From positions 6,367,501 to 6,408,853 of the forward strand of contig NZ_CP041969.1 of NCBI RefSeq assembly GCF_014107495.1: 41,353 bases of DNA, written 5' to 3'. A program made the translations under genes and the position numbers. Source of the stretch: Cohnella cholangitidis (GTDB lineage: Bacteria > Bacillota > Bacilli > Paenibacillales > Paenibacillaceae). Under the pieces are notes generated by a model. It did not search any database and was not told the DNA's origin. It saw nothing but the letters and a program-made list of their open reading frames with translations. Below are positions 10,456 through 18,060 of the stretch, piece after piece (positions within the stretch are counted from its first letter, which is position 1; each line of letters starts with the position of its first letter).

Positions 10456-10550
10456 TTGTCATGGCTTGCAATAAGGATCTGACTTCCTCCCCCACTCTGT
10501 TGATCATCCGTCGGAAATGTGACAATGTTCTAGATATCAAGCCATGACAA
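10456..10550. repeat. Spaced 13-bp inverted repeat upstream of the peptide cluster
   Basis: TTGTCATGGCTTG (10456-10468) and CAAGCCATGACAA (10538-10550) are exact inverse copies separated by 69 bases. They lie in the region that must hold the cluster's promoter, with the near arm about 80 bases upstream of the first peptide gene. They could be paired binding sites for a DNA-looping regulator, or an RNA stem. A second small dyad, GTGAC-CCCA-GTCAC, is at 10437-10450. I cannot assign a confident -10/-35 pair here. Confidence 0.7.
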
Positions 10551-10570
10551 GAACTTGTTGCAATAAATAG

Positions 10571-10593
10571 AAAAAGCCGCGATATACGCGACT
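10571..10593 (-). terminator. Terminator of the 59-aa gene
   Basis: On the minus strand AGTCGCG-TATAT-CGCGGCT is followed by TTTTTC. It isolates the 59-aa gene from the peptide/P450 cluster, so the cluster must have its own promoter between 10374 and 10570. Confidence 0.8.
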
Positions 10594-10655
10594 TGTACTG
10601 GGACTTTGTTATTGACTTCCGACTTACGTTCATCGCCAGATTTCGGCTTGCAGCT

Positions 10656-10835
10656 TTATGCGCTCTGAATTGGTTTTTTACGAATGCTCGTTATTTCAAA
10701 AGCTTCTTTAGGAATCCCGAGTTCAAGTGCCTTCTTCTTCTTAATGACCATGGCCTGCTGTAAGCTGGTGGCTTGAAATTCAATCGTGGTACCAGATGGA
10801 TCCTCGAATGCATAGTAGCTTTTTTTATTTGACAT
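10656..10835 (-). CDS. Small protein of unknown function (59 aa)
   Basis: This gene encodes 59 residues starting MSNKKSYYAFEDPSGTTIEF. The ATG at 10835 follows GAGAGGTG by about 9 bases, and a clear terminator follows the stop. The sequence has a short beta-like N-terminal part, then a lysine-rich helix (MVIKKKKALELG) and IPKEAFEITSIRKKP. No family is recognised. The fold could be a small DNA- or RNA-binding domain; that is a guess from the basic helix. It lies between the ABC permease and the peptide cluster on the same strand. Confidence 0.7.
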   Translation of the reverse strand: MSNKKSYYAFEDPSGTTIEFQATSLQQAMVIKKKKALELGIPKEAFEITSIRKKPIQSA

Positions 10836-10986
10836 TAACTAAGCACCTCTCCACCATATTCTCGCAAGATTTTGCACGGCTTTGTTCTGAATTTAACTAA
10901 AATCATTATGTCCACGCATCGTTTTTATAAACATCAAGAGGATATGTCAAGGACAATAACCACGATAACCCGGCTCTATCCTTTTT

Positions 10987-11753
10987 TTACCCCCGCCTTT
11001 TATACGCTCTCATTGCAAAGAGATAAGCAACGAGCGTAATCCCGACGCACCACGCAAGCGCAATCCATATATCGTTGTCCAAGGGCTGACCTGACAGTAA
11101 TGCGCGGATAGATTCTACGATCGAAGTCACCGGTTGGTTTCGGCGAAAACGCGAACTGCGGTCGGCATCGAGTCGGTTGGCACAAATGCCGAGCTGATAA
11201 ATGGCAGGAAGATAAGGGGGTACGAAAAGGCGCTAGCACCATCGACCGTTTTTGCGGATAGTCCGGCAATAGCTGCGACCCAGGTTAAGGCTAGCGTAAA
11301 CAGCATGAGTATTCCAGCTACGGCAAGCCATGGCAGCACTCCCGCGGACGAACGAAAGCCCATAATTAATGCTACGAGAATGATGACGATAACCGATATA
11401 GCGTTGGACACCAGCGAGGTAAGCACATGCCCCCAAAGCAAGGCGGAACGTGAAATCGGCATGGTGTGAAAACGTTCGAATATCCCACGCTGCACATCGG
11501 TAAACAAACGGAAAGCCGTATAGGATATTCCGCTGGCTATAGCCATAAGAAGTATTCCGGGCAACAGGTAATTCACATAATTATCCGTTCCGGTTTGAAT
11601 CGCGCCGCCGAATACATAGACGAATAGCAGCATCATTGCGATTGGCGTGATGGTGACCGTGATGATGGTATCCATACTGCGGAAAATGTGACGCATGGAA
11701 CGTCCGAGCATAACGCTAATATCGATGAAAAAATGTTTCTTTGCCGCTTCCAT
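10987..11753 (-). pseudogene. DrrB-type ABC-2 permease, split by a one-base frameshift
   Basis: The ATG at 11753 (MEAAKKHFFIDISVMLGRS) follows AAAAGGAGG. The frame runs through about five membrane segments, then hits TGA at 11127 after VRVFAETNR. In the next frame the normal end of this family continues: NQPVTSIVESIRALLSG, a last membrane helix (WCVGITLVAYLFAMRAY) and a basic tail ending at 10987. Adding one A to the AAA complementary to 11138-11140 (GAAAACCAACC) restores a 255-residue protein, the expected length. This permease pairs with the ATPase upstream to export drugs or lipophilic compounds. Real inactivation or base-calling error cannot be told apart here. Confidence 0.82.
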
Positions 11754-12515
11754 CTATATGACCTCCTTTTTGCCGACGATAGCGAGGAAGATCTCCTCTA
11801 ACGACGGTTGTTTCTCGACGTACTCCACCTTTGCGGTCGGGAACATCCTTTTTAACTCCGGGAGCGTACCGCTGGCGATAATCCTTCCTTCATGCAAAAT
11901 GGCAATCCGGTCGGCGAGCTGCTCGGCTTCCTCCAAATATTGCGTGGTGAGAAGTACCGTCGTCCCGCCTTCGGCAAGCTCTTTGACAATTTTCCAAACC
12001 TCGATCCGCGCCTCGGGGTCAAGGCCGGTAGTCGGCTCATCCAGAAATATAATCCGCGGTTTGCCTACAAGGCTCAAAGCGATGTCGAGCCTGCGGCGCA
12101 TCCCCCCGGAATAAGTAGATACTCTGCGGTCTGCCGCGTCGGACAGACCGAAGCGCTTCAACATGTCCTCCGCGACCTGGCGAGGGTTTTTGAGATATTT
12201 TAGCTTGGCAATCATGATCAGATTTTCCCGTCCGGTCAAAATTTCGTCCACGGCGGCAAATTGACCGGTCAGACTGATCGCCTGGCGTACGTGATCGGGA
12301 TTGGACGCGACATCAAATCCGTTGATGGCGGCGGTTCCGCCATCCGGTTTAAGAAGCGTGGTGAGGATTTTGACAACCGTTGTCTTGCCTGCCCCATTAG
12401 AGCCAAGGAGAGCGAAAATACTCCCCTTTTCCACTTCGAAATCTACGCCCTTCAGCACTTGATGCTGCTTATAGGATTTTTGCAGACCTTTTACTTGTAT
12501 CGCCGATACTTGCAT
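11754..12515 (-). CDS. DrrA-type ABC transporter ATP-binding protein
   Basis: This daunorubicin-resistance-type ATPase is 253 aa from the ATG at 12515 (MQVSAIQVKGLQKSYKQHQVL), which follows GGGAGTG. Walker A is GSNGAGKTT, the signature YSGGMRRRLDIALSL, Walker B RIIFLDEPTTGLDP, and the switch TTQYLEEAEQLADRIA, all textbook DrrA. The C-terminal segment (VEYVEKQPSLEEIFLAIVG) is the usual regulatory tail. The stop is directly followed by the permease start. The pair would export a hydrophobic compound. It belongs to the PadR-controlled operon and could serve the neighbouring peptide cluster, which is unproven. Confidence 0.93.
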   Translation of the reverse strand: MQVSAIQVKGLQKSYKQHQVLKGVDFEVEKGSIFALLGSNGAGKTTVVKILTTLLKPDGGTAAINGFDVASNPDHVRQAISLTGQFAAVDEILTGRENLIMIAKLKYLKNPRQVAEDMLKRFGLSDAADRRVSTYSGGMRRRLDIALSLVGKPRIIFLDEPTTGLDPEARIEVWKIVKELAEGGTTVLLTTQYLEEAEQLADRIAILHEGRIIASGTLPELKRMFPTAKVEYVEKQPSLEEIFLAIVGKKEVI

Positions 12516-12528
12516 ATTTTTCACTCCC

Positions 12529-13398
12529 TTATATGACCGTGACTTTTGACAAATCGACGACCCATAAGCCTTTAAGCGCAGCATAGGTCAACTTATCCAT
12601 CGTCGCGCCTTCAAAGCAGACGGTTTTGAAGGCAAGGTAAGATTTGTTGGTCACTGAAAAAGGTAGACGGAATGATACGTTTTTCAGTGTCGCTCCCCTA
12701 AACGAAACGTCGTTCAGTGCAGACTTGTCAAACTTGACACCGATGAAGGTCTGCCCATCAAAACGAATCCCTCGTAGATCGGAATATTTGAAATCAACGC
12801 CATTAAAGATGCAGTTCTCGAAAATTGTTTTTCTAAGGTCGATCTTGTTTAGCGTGACGTCGGTCAGTTTTACGTCTTTGAATTTTGCTCCGTCCATCCC
12901 TGACGCGCTGAAGTTGGTCCGAACAAGGATTGACTTATTAAAGCTCGCATTAGTAAGGTCAATGGCGGAATAGTTGCAGTCCGTCAGATTCGCGCCGGCA
13001 AAATTGGCCTCGCGCACATCGCTGCTTGTAAACGAGGTACCGGTCAAGTCGGCGCCGGCAAAGTCGGCTCCGCGTAACGCGCTCGCTTTGAATTTTCCTT
13101 TGTGTAAAGTAACCCCCGCGAAGTCACTCTCTTGCAGATTGCTCGCGGTGAGGTTTATCAGCACTTGCCGTTCCAGCGACCGGGAGAGGTTGGCGACCTC
13201 CAGAATCGTCTGCTCAATGTCGCCGATACTATCGATGGTCATCTTAAACGCCGTTTCATCGTCTTTGCCCTCGGCTTCGAGTTCACGGTATCGCTCCTGC
13301 AAATCGGAAAGCAGGTCGGCCTTTAATTCGCTGACGCTTTTCACCCCATCGTATGGCGTAAAAACGCTGTTCAAATAATCCGTCACTTTCTGATTCAT
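12529..13398 (-). CDS. Pentapeptide-repeat protein with N-terminal helical domain
   Basis: The first 75 residues (MNQKVTDYLNSVFTPYDGVKS onward) are a helical prefix of the type found next to PadR regulators and before some permeases. From about residue 85 come repeated A(D/N)LxX/F units (ALRGADFAGADLTGTSF, REANFAGANLTDCNYSAIDL and so on) forming a right-handed quadrilateral beta-helix of roughly 30 coils. The ATG at 13398 is 9 bases after AAGGAG. Some pentapeptide proteins (Qnr, McbG, AlbG) protect DNA gyrase from drugs or peptides; many others have no known job. It is followed 13 bases after its stop by the DrrA ATPase. Confidence 0.88.
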   Translation of the reverse strand: MNQKVTDYLNSVFTPYDGVKSVSELKADLLSDLQERYRELEAEGKDDETAFKMTIDSIGDIEQTILEVANLSRSLERQVLINLTASNLQESDFAGVTLHKGKFKASALRGADFAGADLTGTSFTSSDVREANFAGANLTDCNYSAIDLTNASFNKSILVRTNFSASGMDGAKFKDVKLTDVTLNKIDLRKTIFENCIFNGVDFKYSDLRGIRFDGQTFIGVKFDKSALNDVSFRGATLKNVSFRLPFSVTNKSYLAFKTVCFEGATMDKLTYAALKGLWVVDLSKVTVI

Positions 13399-13411
13399 AA
13401 CATCCAACTCC

Positions 13412-13741
13412 TTATAATAAGTTTTCTAACACGCGTTTGGCATACTCCCAATTGCTTTTGTTGCGGGCGTAAGTATCCTTGCCCTTTTCGGTAATCCTAA
13501 AATATTTGCGTCGTCCGCCCTGTGATTCATCGCCCCAATACCACTCGATGTCGCCGTCTGCTTCTAACCGCCGGAAACTGGAGTACATCGTCGCTTCCTT
13601 TAGTTCATACTCGCCGTCAGAACGCTCGGCAATCAACTTGACAATCTCGTAACCGTAACGGTCAGCTTCGGACAACAGCCGTAAAATCATCGTATCCGTA
13701 TGTCCTCGCAGCAGGTCGGATGTGATCTTGTTCTCGCTCAT
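13412..13741 (-). CDS. PadR-family transcriptional regulator
   Basis: This 109-aa PadR regulator has the standard winged helix: DLLRGHTDTMILRLLSEADRYGYEIVKLI, then EATMYSSFRRLEADGDIEWYW and the wing GGRRKYFRITEKGKD. The C-terminal helix is short, as in subfamily 2 (LmrR/YqjI-like), which bind drugs at the dimer interface. The ATG follows GGAGGTGATTGT. It is the first gene of the PadR/pentapeptide/DrrAB operon and most likely represses it until a ligand arrives. Confidence 0.93.
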   Translation of the reverse strand: MSENKITSDLLRGHTDTMILRLLSEADRYGYEIVKLIAERSDGEYELKEATMYSSFRRLEADGDIEWYWGDESQGGRRKYFRITEKGKDTYARNKSNWEYAKRVLENLL

Positions 13742-13753
13742 ACAATCACCTCC

Positions 13754-13790
13754 ATGACTGTATGATAAGACACATTACTATGACTGTCAA
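13754..13790 (-). promoter_or_regulatory. Promoter of the PadR/exporter operon
   Basis: TTGACA (13785-13790) and TATCAT (13762-13767) on the minus strand are 17 bases apart, a near-consensus sigma-A promoter. ATGACTGT occurs twice, at 13754-13761 and 13780-13787, bracketing the -10 box, and may be part of the PadR operator. Confidence 0.75.
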
Positions 13791-13820
13791 GGTAGTATTT
13801 TAATTATAATACTTTGCCTG

Positions 13821-13845
13821 AAAAAGACCACCAAGTTAGGTGGTC
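13821..13845 (-). terminator. Terminator of the DUF1801 gene
   Basis: GACCACC (13826-13832) and GGTGGTC (13839-13845) form a 7-bp stem, followed on the minus strand by TTTTT. It ends the gene whose stop is at 13875. Confidence 0.85.
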
Positions 13846-13874
13846 TCCAACAAATATGGTTCTATTCTGATTTA

Positions 13875-14246
13875 CTACAGCGTACTTGATGCCTGGACAA
13901 GCAGCTTGGACAATAATTCGTAATCGGGCGATTGCCCTTCGCGAATTTTAGTCCATTTCCTTTCGGGCGGACCATCGAATTGACCTTTCGGCCATTCAAG
14001 ACCGCTTGCGTTCATAATCATGAACGCAACGGTATCTTTGGAAGGAGTTATAACCGCAACGTAATGACCGTTTTTAAGAAAGTGGGGTTTTTTATATTGA
14101 ATGCGCTCTTCCGTCTCCGGAATCGATTGGTGAACCATTTGGCGAAGTCGATTGCACACCTCGATCTGCCAAACTTGGTTCAGACTTTCAATAAAAGAAC
14201 TAACCTCTTGATTATGGCTTTTTTCAACCTTTTGATTTTCCGACAC
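13875..14246 (-). CDS. DUF1801-family (YdhG-like) protein
   Basis: This is a 123-aa single-domain protein of the YdhG/DUF1801 fold. The mark is ERIQYKKPHFLKNGHYVAVITPSKDTVAFMIMNA, in which a basic strand pair and central beta sheet are conserved. The fold resembles frataxin; B. subtilis YdhG has been proposed as an iron chaperone, but function in this branch is unsettled. It is a single gene between its own terminator and an operator-like site at 14345-14368 that matches the one in front of the neighbouring TetR gene, so that TetR probably controls it. Confidence 0.8.
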   Translation of the reverse strand: MSENQKVEKSHNQEVSSFIESLNQVWQIEVCNRLRQMVHQSIPETEERIQYKKPHFLKNGHYVAVITPSKDTVAFMIMNASGLEWPKGQFDGPPERKWTKIREGQSPDYELLSKLLVQASSTL

Positions 14247-14344
14247 GTTTTTTTCCTCCCATTATTGAATTTCGTTATTTGGATAAAAGCGCTCACCCAT
14301 ATCCTCACTGCAAATGCGAGCGCTAGTGACCCTAGAATCAAAAT

Positions 14345-14368
14345 TGTCTGTCAGTACTCACTGTAATT
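14345..14368. promoter_or_regulatory. Operator-like site A, matching the TetR promoter site
   Basis: TGTCTGTCAGTACTCACTG here closely matches TGTCTGTCAGTTCTTACTG at 14995-15013. It has a TCAGT..nACTG dyad core. It lies about 100 bases upstream of the DUF1801 gene and next to the end of the TetR gene, as expected for a TetR target. Confidence 0.65.
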
Positions 14369-14383
14369 GCTTCGATAAAAAAA

Positions 14384-14971
14384 CTAGGGAGTCAAAGCCC
14401 TAGCGAATATCCGTACGCTTTCTTTCATAAAGGGTTCCAAGCTTATTTTCGGGTAGTGCTTGCCGCTGTCCAGATCGTTAATAAATGCGCCAAAATGCGT
14501 CATCATGAACGTAAATGCTTGCATCTCCGGATCAGTGCGAACCATCTTTCCCCTCTCTCCCATTTCAACGAAGTACTGCGTCAAAACCTCTAACAGTTGT
14601 AGCGGGTGTTGATGCATTCGTTTCTTAAAATGAGGGAGTAAAGCCGCTTCTCTTAGACTGATCATGACCAACTTACGGTCGCGATTCATGATATCATGGT
14701 ACGCTTTGCATATCGTGAAGAGGTCTGCTTCAAGTTCCCAAACAAGACTGTCTTGGAACACCTTTTTCATTTCTTCGGCGTAATTAAAGTGATCGAATGA
14801 GGATTCAAGAAGATTCAGTTTGGTGCCGAAATAACGAAAAAGAGTTTTCTCGCTCAATCCGGCTGAAGTGGCGATCTCTTCCGTGGTTACTCCGTTGTAT
14901 CCTCTTTCAGAGATCAGATTAATGGCGGCTTGCAGCAACCGCTCGCCCGTATTTTGCCTGCCGGTTTTCAT
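14384..14971 (-). CDS. TetR-family transcriptional regulator
   Basis: The 195-aa product has a standard TetR helix-turn-helix at residues 8-55: ERLLQAAINLISERGYNGVTT then EEIATSAGLSEKTLFRYFGTK. A variable ligand-binding helical domain follows. The ATG at 14971 is preceded by GGAAGGAA; seven codons of upstream frame are excluded. Two near-identical operator-like sites flank the gene, one covering its own promoter (14995-15020) and one before the DUF1801 gene (14345-14368). It therefore likely represses itself and that gene, rather than the ECF operon that ends just upstream. Confidence 0.92.
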   Translation of the reverse strand: MKTGRQNTGERLLQAAINLISERGYNGVTTEEIATSAGLSEKTLFRYFGTKLNLLESSFDHFNYAEEMKKVFQDSLVWELEADLFTICKAYHDIMNRDRKLVMISLREAALLPHFKKRMHQHPLQLLEVLTQYFVEMGERGKMVRTDPEMQAFTFMMTHFGAFINDLDSGKHYPKISLEPFMKESVRIFARALTP

Positions 14972-14994
14972 GCTTATAATTCCTTCCCGCAAAA

Positions 14995-15020
14995 TGTCTG
15001 TCAGTTCTTACTGACATTAT
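14995..15020. promoter_or_regulatory. Operator-like site B at the TetR promoter
   Basis: TGTCTGTCAGTTCTTACTGACA contains the dyad TGTCAGT-tct-TACTGACA, 24 bases upstream of the TetR start. It is the better palindrome of the two copies and probably the autoregulation site. Confidence 0.7.
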
Positions 15021-15067
15021 TTTATGCGAGAACAATCCATTTTGTCAATGGGACTTCTGAGCATGCG

Positions 15068-15574
15068 TTAAAATCCATGTACGGATTTTCTTAATTTCGC
15101 TGTTAACCGGAAGGTAATTTCCGTCCATATTGCGCTATAAATCAAGCTAAATAGAAAGATATACGTTGCCGAAGCGATATTAAAGCTCAAGGTACCCAAA
15201 GGTCCGAGCAGCGGGAACCGAAAAGCGTATAACACCAGCGCAATTCCGGCCCATAACGCGAGTGAGGAAAAAAGGACGACCTGAATCCGATTTTTGGAGC
15301 GCGCACTGCTGAAGCCAAGTGCCAGCCCGAGCAATCCCGTTGTAAACGGAAAGACGATTAATTCGCTTGGTTGAATGAGGAATAGCAATACGATGCTAAG
15401 AGCATAGGTGGTAAGTCCCGAACTTAATGAAAGGAGTGCCGCCATTGCAACCGGGGCTGTCGATAGCGAGCTAAGCAAATAACCCGCCCCCGGTAAAAAG
15501 CCTCCCGCTGATTGAAATATTGCGGTTAGCGCGCCTAAAAAGGCGATTGTGACGAGTGTCTTCGTTTGGTTCAC
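15068..15574 (-). CDS. ECF transporter S component (substrate unknown)
   Basis: This is a 168-aa hydrophobic protein with about five to six membrane helices, the last gene in an operon with two ATPases and EcfT. S components bind the vitamin or metal substrate. The N-terminal LVTIAFLGALTAIFQSAGGFLPG, with its Ala/Gly-rich first helix, and GLLGLALG fit the family. The sequence does not match the BioY, ThiT, RibU or FolT types I know, so no substrate is assigned. The start is GTG at 15574, 10 bases after AAGGAGG. The upstream genes show no riboswitch that would reveal the substrate. Confidence 0.72.
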   Translation of the reverse strand: MNQTKTLVTIAFLGALTAIFQSAGGFLPGAGYLLSSLSTAPVAMAALLSLSSGLTTYALSIVLLFLIQPSELIVFPFTTGLLGLALGFSSARSKNRIQVVLFSSLALWAGIALVLYAFRFPLLGPLGTLSFNIASATYIFLFSLIYSAIWTEITFRLTAKLRKSVHGF

Positions 15575-15598
15575 GCATTTGACGCCTCCTTTTCGGGA

Positions 15599-16348
15599 TC
15601 ACTCGAATTTGAAATGAATTAAAGGAAGCAGCAGGGCCAAGATCAACACGATGAAATCGAGCCTGCCCCATTTCAAATAATAAAAGGCGGTCCGCTCGCT
15701 GCCGGGCATGTAACAACGGGACTCCATTGCGTCCGACAAACGGTCAGCTCGCCTGAAGGTCATGAGAAGCAACGGCGTCAACAATAAGATCATATCTCTC
15801 CCCCGCCCCGCCAAATTCCATCTACCATACTGCGCTCCCCGAACTCTCTGCGCTTGCATGATTCGCATGAGGTCTTCCAAAAGTAACGGAAGATAAATGA
15901 CTGCTACAGTGAACATTACTGCACAAGATTCAGACTTCACCCCAAGGCGGCGCAATGGGGACAACAATTTACGCAGTCCCTCCATTAGTTTTTCCGGTGG
16001 CGTAGTCGATAGTATTAACGTGACCGTTAAGATAAAAGAAATCATCTTTAACGTTAACAGCGTTGCGGCTTCTATTCCGTTTAATATGATTTGAAAGTAA
16101 TTAATTATAATAATGACGATTAAAAGTCCTCGAATACTTTCCAATAATAAGTACAAGCGGAGTCTGGAAAGCAGAAACAAGAATAATGCGAACAGCGTGT
16201 AAATGAGGCTTGCCGTAAACGAATGGGAAGAAACAAGACTTATCGAATAACTTGCGAAAAACCCATATTTCGAACGCGGATCCAGCCGGTGCAGGATGGA
16301 ATCTCCAGGTACATATTGCAGTGTGGATAAAGCTGCGAAGTTGCTCAT
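15599..16348 (-). CDS. ecfT: ECF transporter transmembrane component EcfT
   Basis: This 249-aa CbiQ/EcfT protein couples the two ATPases to the S component. The opening YVPGDSILHRLDPRSKYGFF is the typical EcfT start. Five to six membrane helices follow. The coupling helices carry the paired A-R-G-like motifs (MQAQRVRGAQYGRWNL and DRLSDAMESRCYMPG). The ATG at 16348 follows AGGAGATGAGCC and lies 3 bases after the EcfA2 stop. Confidence 0.93.
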   Translation of the reverse strand: MSNFAALSTLQYVPGDSILHRLDPRSKYGFFASYSISLVSSHSFTASLIYTLFALFLFLLSRLRLYLLLESIRGLLIVIIIINYFQIILNGIEAATLLTLKMISFILTVTLILSTTPPEKLMEGLRKLLSPLRRLGVKSESCAVMFTVAVIYLPLLLEDLMRIMQAQRVRGAQYGRWNLAGRGRDMILLLTPLLLMTFRRADRLSDAMESRCYMPGSERTAFYYLKWGRLDFIVLILALLLPLIHFKFE

Positions 16349-16351
16349 GGC

Positions 16352-17209
16352 TCATCTCCTACGCGCGCATAGACGGTCGGTTATGAAGTCGACAAGCTTG
16401 TTCTCTTGAATGAGCTCCGAATCGATTTCTCCGGGGAATAAGGATTCGAGTTCCTTGCGGAAACGCAATAAAGGTGTTGGGGGTAAAGCTATCGCGGAAT
16501 CTTCCAATACGCATCGTATTTCGACAGGTTTCAAGTCATAGACTACTCTTCCGTTATTTAAAATGAGTAGACGATCCGCATATTCCAAAGCATCCTGCAG
16601 ATGATGGGTAATGCAAACGATCGTCATAGGTTTTGTTCGTCGAATTACGGTCAGCAAAGCGAAGAACTTCCCGCGCGTCAATGGATCCAGGCCGGCCGTC
16701 GGCTCATCCAATATCAGAATCTTTGGTTCAAGGACGACGGCACCTGCCAAAGAAACCCTTCTTTGTTCTCCGCCGCTAAGCTGAAAAGGTGAGCGATCCT
16801 TGTAATCCTCAAAGGAAAGTCCAACGCATTCCATCGCGTCTTTCACTTTTGCCGTTATTTCCCGCTCGCTATACTTCTTCCGGCGAAGTCCGAAACGGAT
16901 ATCCCGCATAACCGTTTCTTCAAACAACTGATGTTCGGGAAATTGAGAAACATAAGCAACTCTGTTCGATATATCGGACCGGTTTTTCCTGCTGTTCATC
17001 GGGATATTATCCACATATACGAGACCGGTGTCAGGCAGCAATATACCGGTACCCAATTGTCCCAACGTGGTTTTGCCGGACCCGGAAGGGCCCATGATGG
17101 CTGCAAACTGCCCGTCAGGTATAGAAAACGTAATGCCGTTGATCGCTTTATGCTCCATGGCGGTTCTTTTTGCATGCGTATAGCTTACATCGCGGAAATC
17201 GATTCCCAT
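16352..17209 (-). CDS. ecfA2: ECF transporter ATPase EcfA2
   Basis: This is a 285-aa ATPase with Walker A GPSGSGKTT, Q-loop YVSQFPEHQLFEETV, signature LSGGEQRRVSLAG, Walker B ILILDEPTAGLDP and switch CITHHLQDALEYADR. FPEHQLFE is characteristic of ECF A-subunits. Its ATG lies 25 bases inside the end of EcfA1, so translation is coupled. The last 60 residues form the C-terminal domain used for A1-A2 contact. Confidence 0.94.
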   Translation of the reverse strand: MGIDFRDVSYTHAKRTAMEHKAINGITFSIPDGQFAAIMGPSGSGKTTLGQLGTGILLPDTGLVYVDNIPMNSRKNRSDISNRVAYVSQFPEHQLFEETVMRDIRFGLRRKKYSEREITAKVKDAMECVGLSFEDYKDRSPFQLSGGEQRRVSLAGAVVLEPKILILDEPTAGLDPLTRGKFFALLTVIRRTKPMTIVCITHHLQDALEYADRLLILNNGRVVYDLKPVEIRCVLEDSAIALPPTPLLRFRKELESLFPGEIDSELIQENKLVDFITDRLCARRR

Positions 17210-18033
17210 ATCGATTTGGCCAATTCCTTTTCCGATCCGCAGCAGGCAGGCAGTTCCATACCTTTCGTGCGAAGCGCTTTTTGTAAACGAACTAGAAACG
17301 GCGGAAGCGTCTGAGCCTCTTCGAGAACGTTAGATTGCTTCATTAGCGCGGGGACGTCTCCGGCAAAAGTAAGGCGTCCATTATTTAACACCAAAATTCG
17401 GTCTGCCTTCCAGATATCCTCCGGATCATGCGTCACCTGAATGACGGTAAGTCCCATACGATGAAGATCCGACATGACGTCCAGCAACTTGTCGGCATTT
17501 TGCGGATCCAGCATGGACGTGGCTTCATCAAAAATGAGGATTCGCGGATTCATGACGAGTATGCCGGCGATCGCAACCAATTGCTTTTGCCCGCCGGACA
17601 ACGTTCGAACGGGACGGTACCGGAGTTCTTCCAATTGCAACATTTTCAACATACGATCTATTCGCAATAGTATTTCATCCCGAGGGAACATAAGGTTTTG
17701 CAAGCCGAACGCGATATCCTCTTCCACCGTAGCGCCGACCGTCTGTACATCCGGATTTTGAAAAACGATTCCAACCAACTGTCGGATCCTTCGAATATTC
17801 GCTGGATCAGTAGACTCTCCGAAGACGAGCACCTCTCCCAGACTCGGTTTCAACAAACCGTTCACTAATTTAACTAAGGTCGATTTTCCCGAGCCGTTAC
17901 CTCCCACGATGGAAATCCATTCGCCTGGAGCAATGCTAATATTGAAATCTTTTACGATCCATTCGCCATGCTCTGAAAAACGGAAAGATACGTTCTCGAA
18001 AACGACGGACGACGATTTGGCGACTGCGGTCAT
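17185..18033 (-). CDS. ecfA1: ECF transporter ATPase EcfA1
   Basis: This is the first gene of the ECF operon (282 aa). It has Walker A GGNGSGKST, Q-loop IVFQNPDVQTVGATVEEDIAFG, signature LSGGQKQLVAIAG, Walker B ILIFDEATSMLDP and the switch QVTHDPEDIWKADR. QNPDxQ and EEDIAFG are hallmarks of EcfA1. The ATG follows AAGGAGAATGGGG. Firmicutes normally have a housekeeping ecfAAT beside the ribosomal protein operon; this is a separate set bundled with its own S component. Confidence 0.95.
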   Translation of the reverse strand: MTAVAKSSSVVFENVSFRFSEHGEWIVKDFNISIAPGEWISIVGGNGSGKSTLVKLVNGLLKPSLGEVLVFGESTDPANIRRIRQLVGIVFQNPDVQTVGATVEEDIAFGLQNLMFPRDEILLRIDRMLKMLQLEELRYRPVRTLSGGQKQLVAIAGILVMNPRILIFDEATSMLDPQNADKLLDVMSDLHRMGLTVIQVTHDPEDIWKADRILVLNNGRLTFAGDVPALMKQSNVLEEAQTLPPFLVRLQKALRTKGMELPACCGSEKELAKSIWESISAM

Positions 18034-18060
18034 CCCAATTCCCCATTCTCCTTGAATGAA

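Noticed and set aside
10370..10633. 87-codon minus-strand frame
   Set aside because: It runs through a terminator and the promoter region of the peptide cluster and has no ribosome site.
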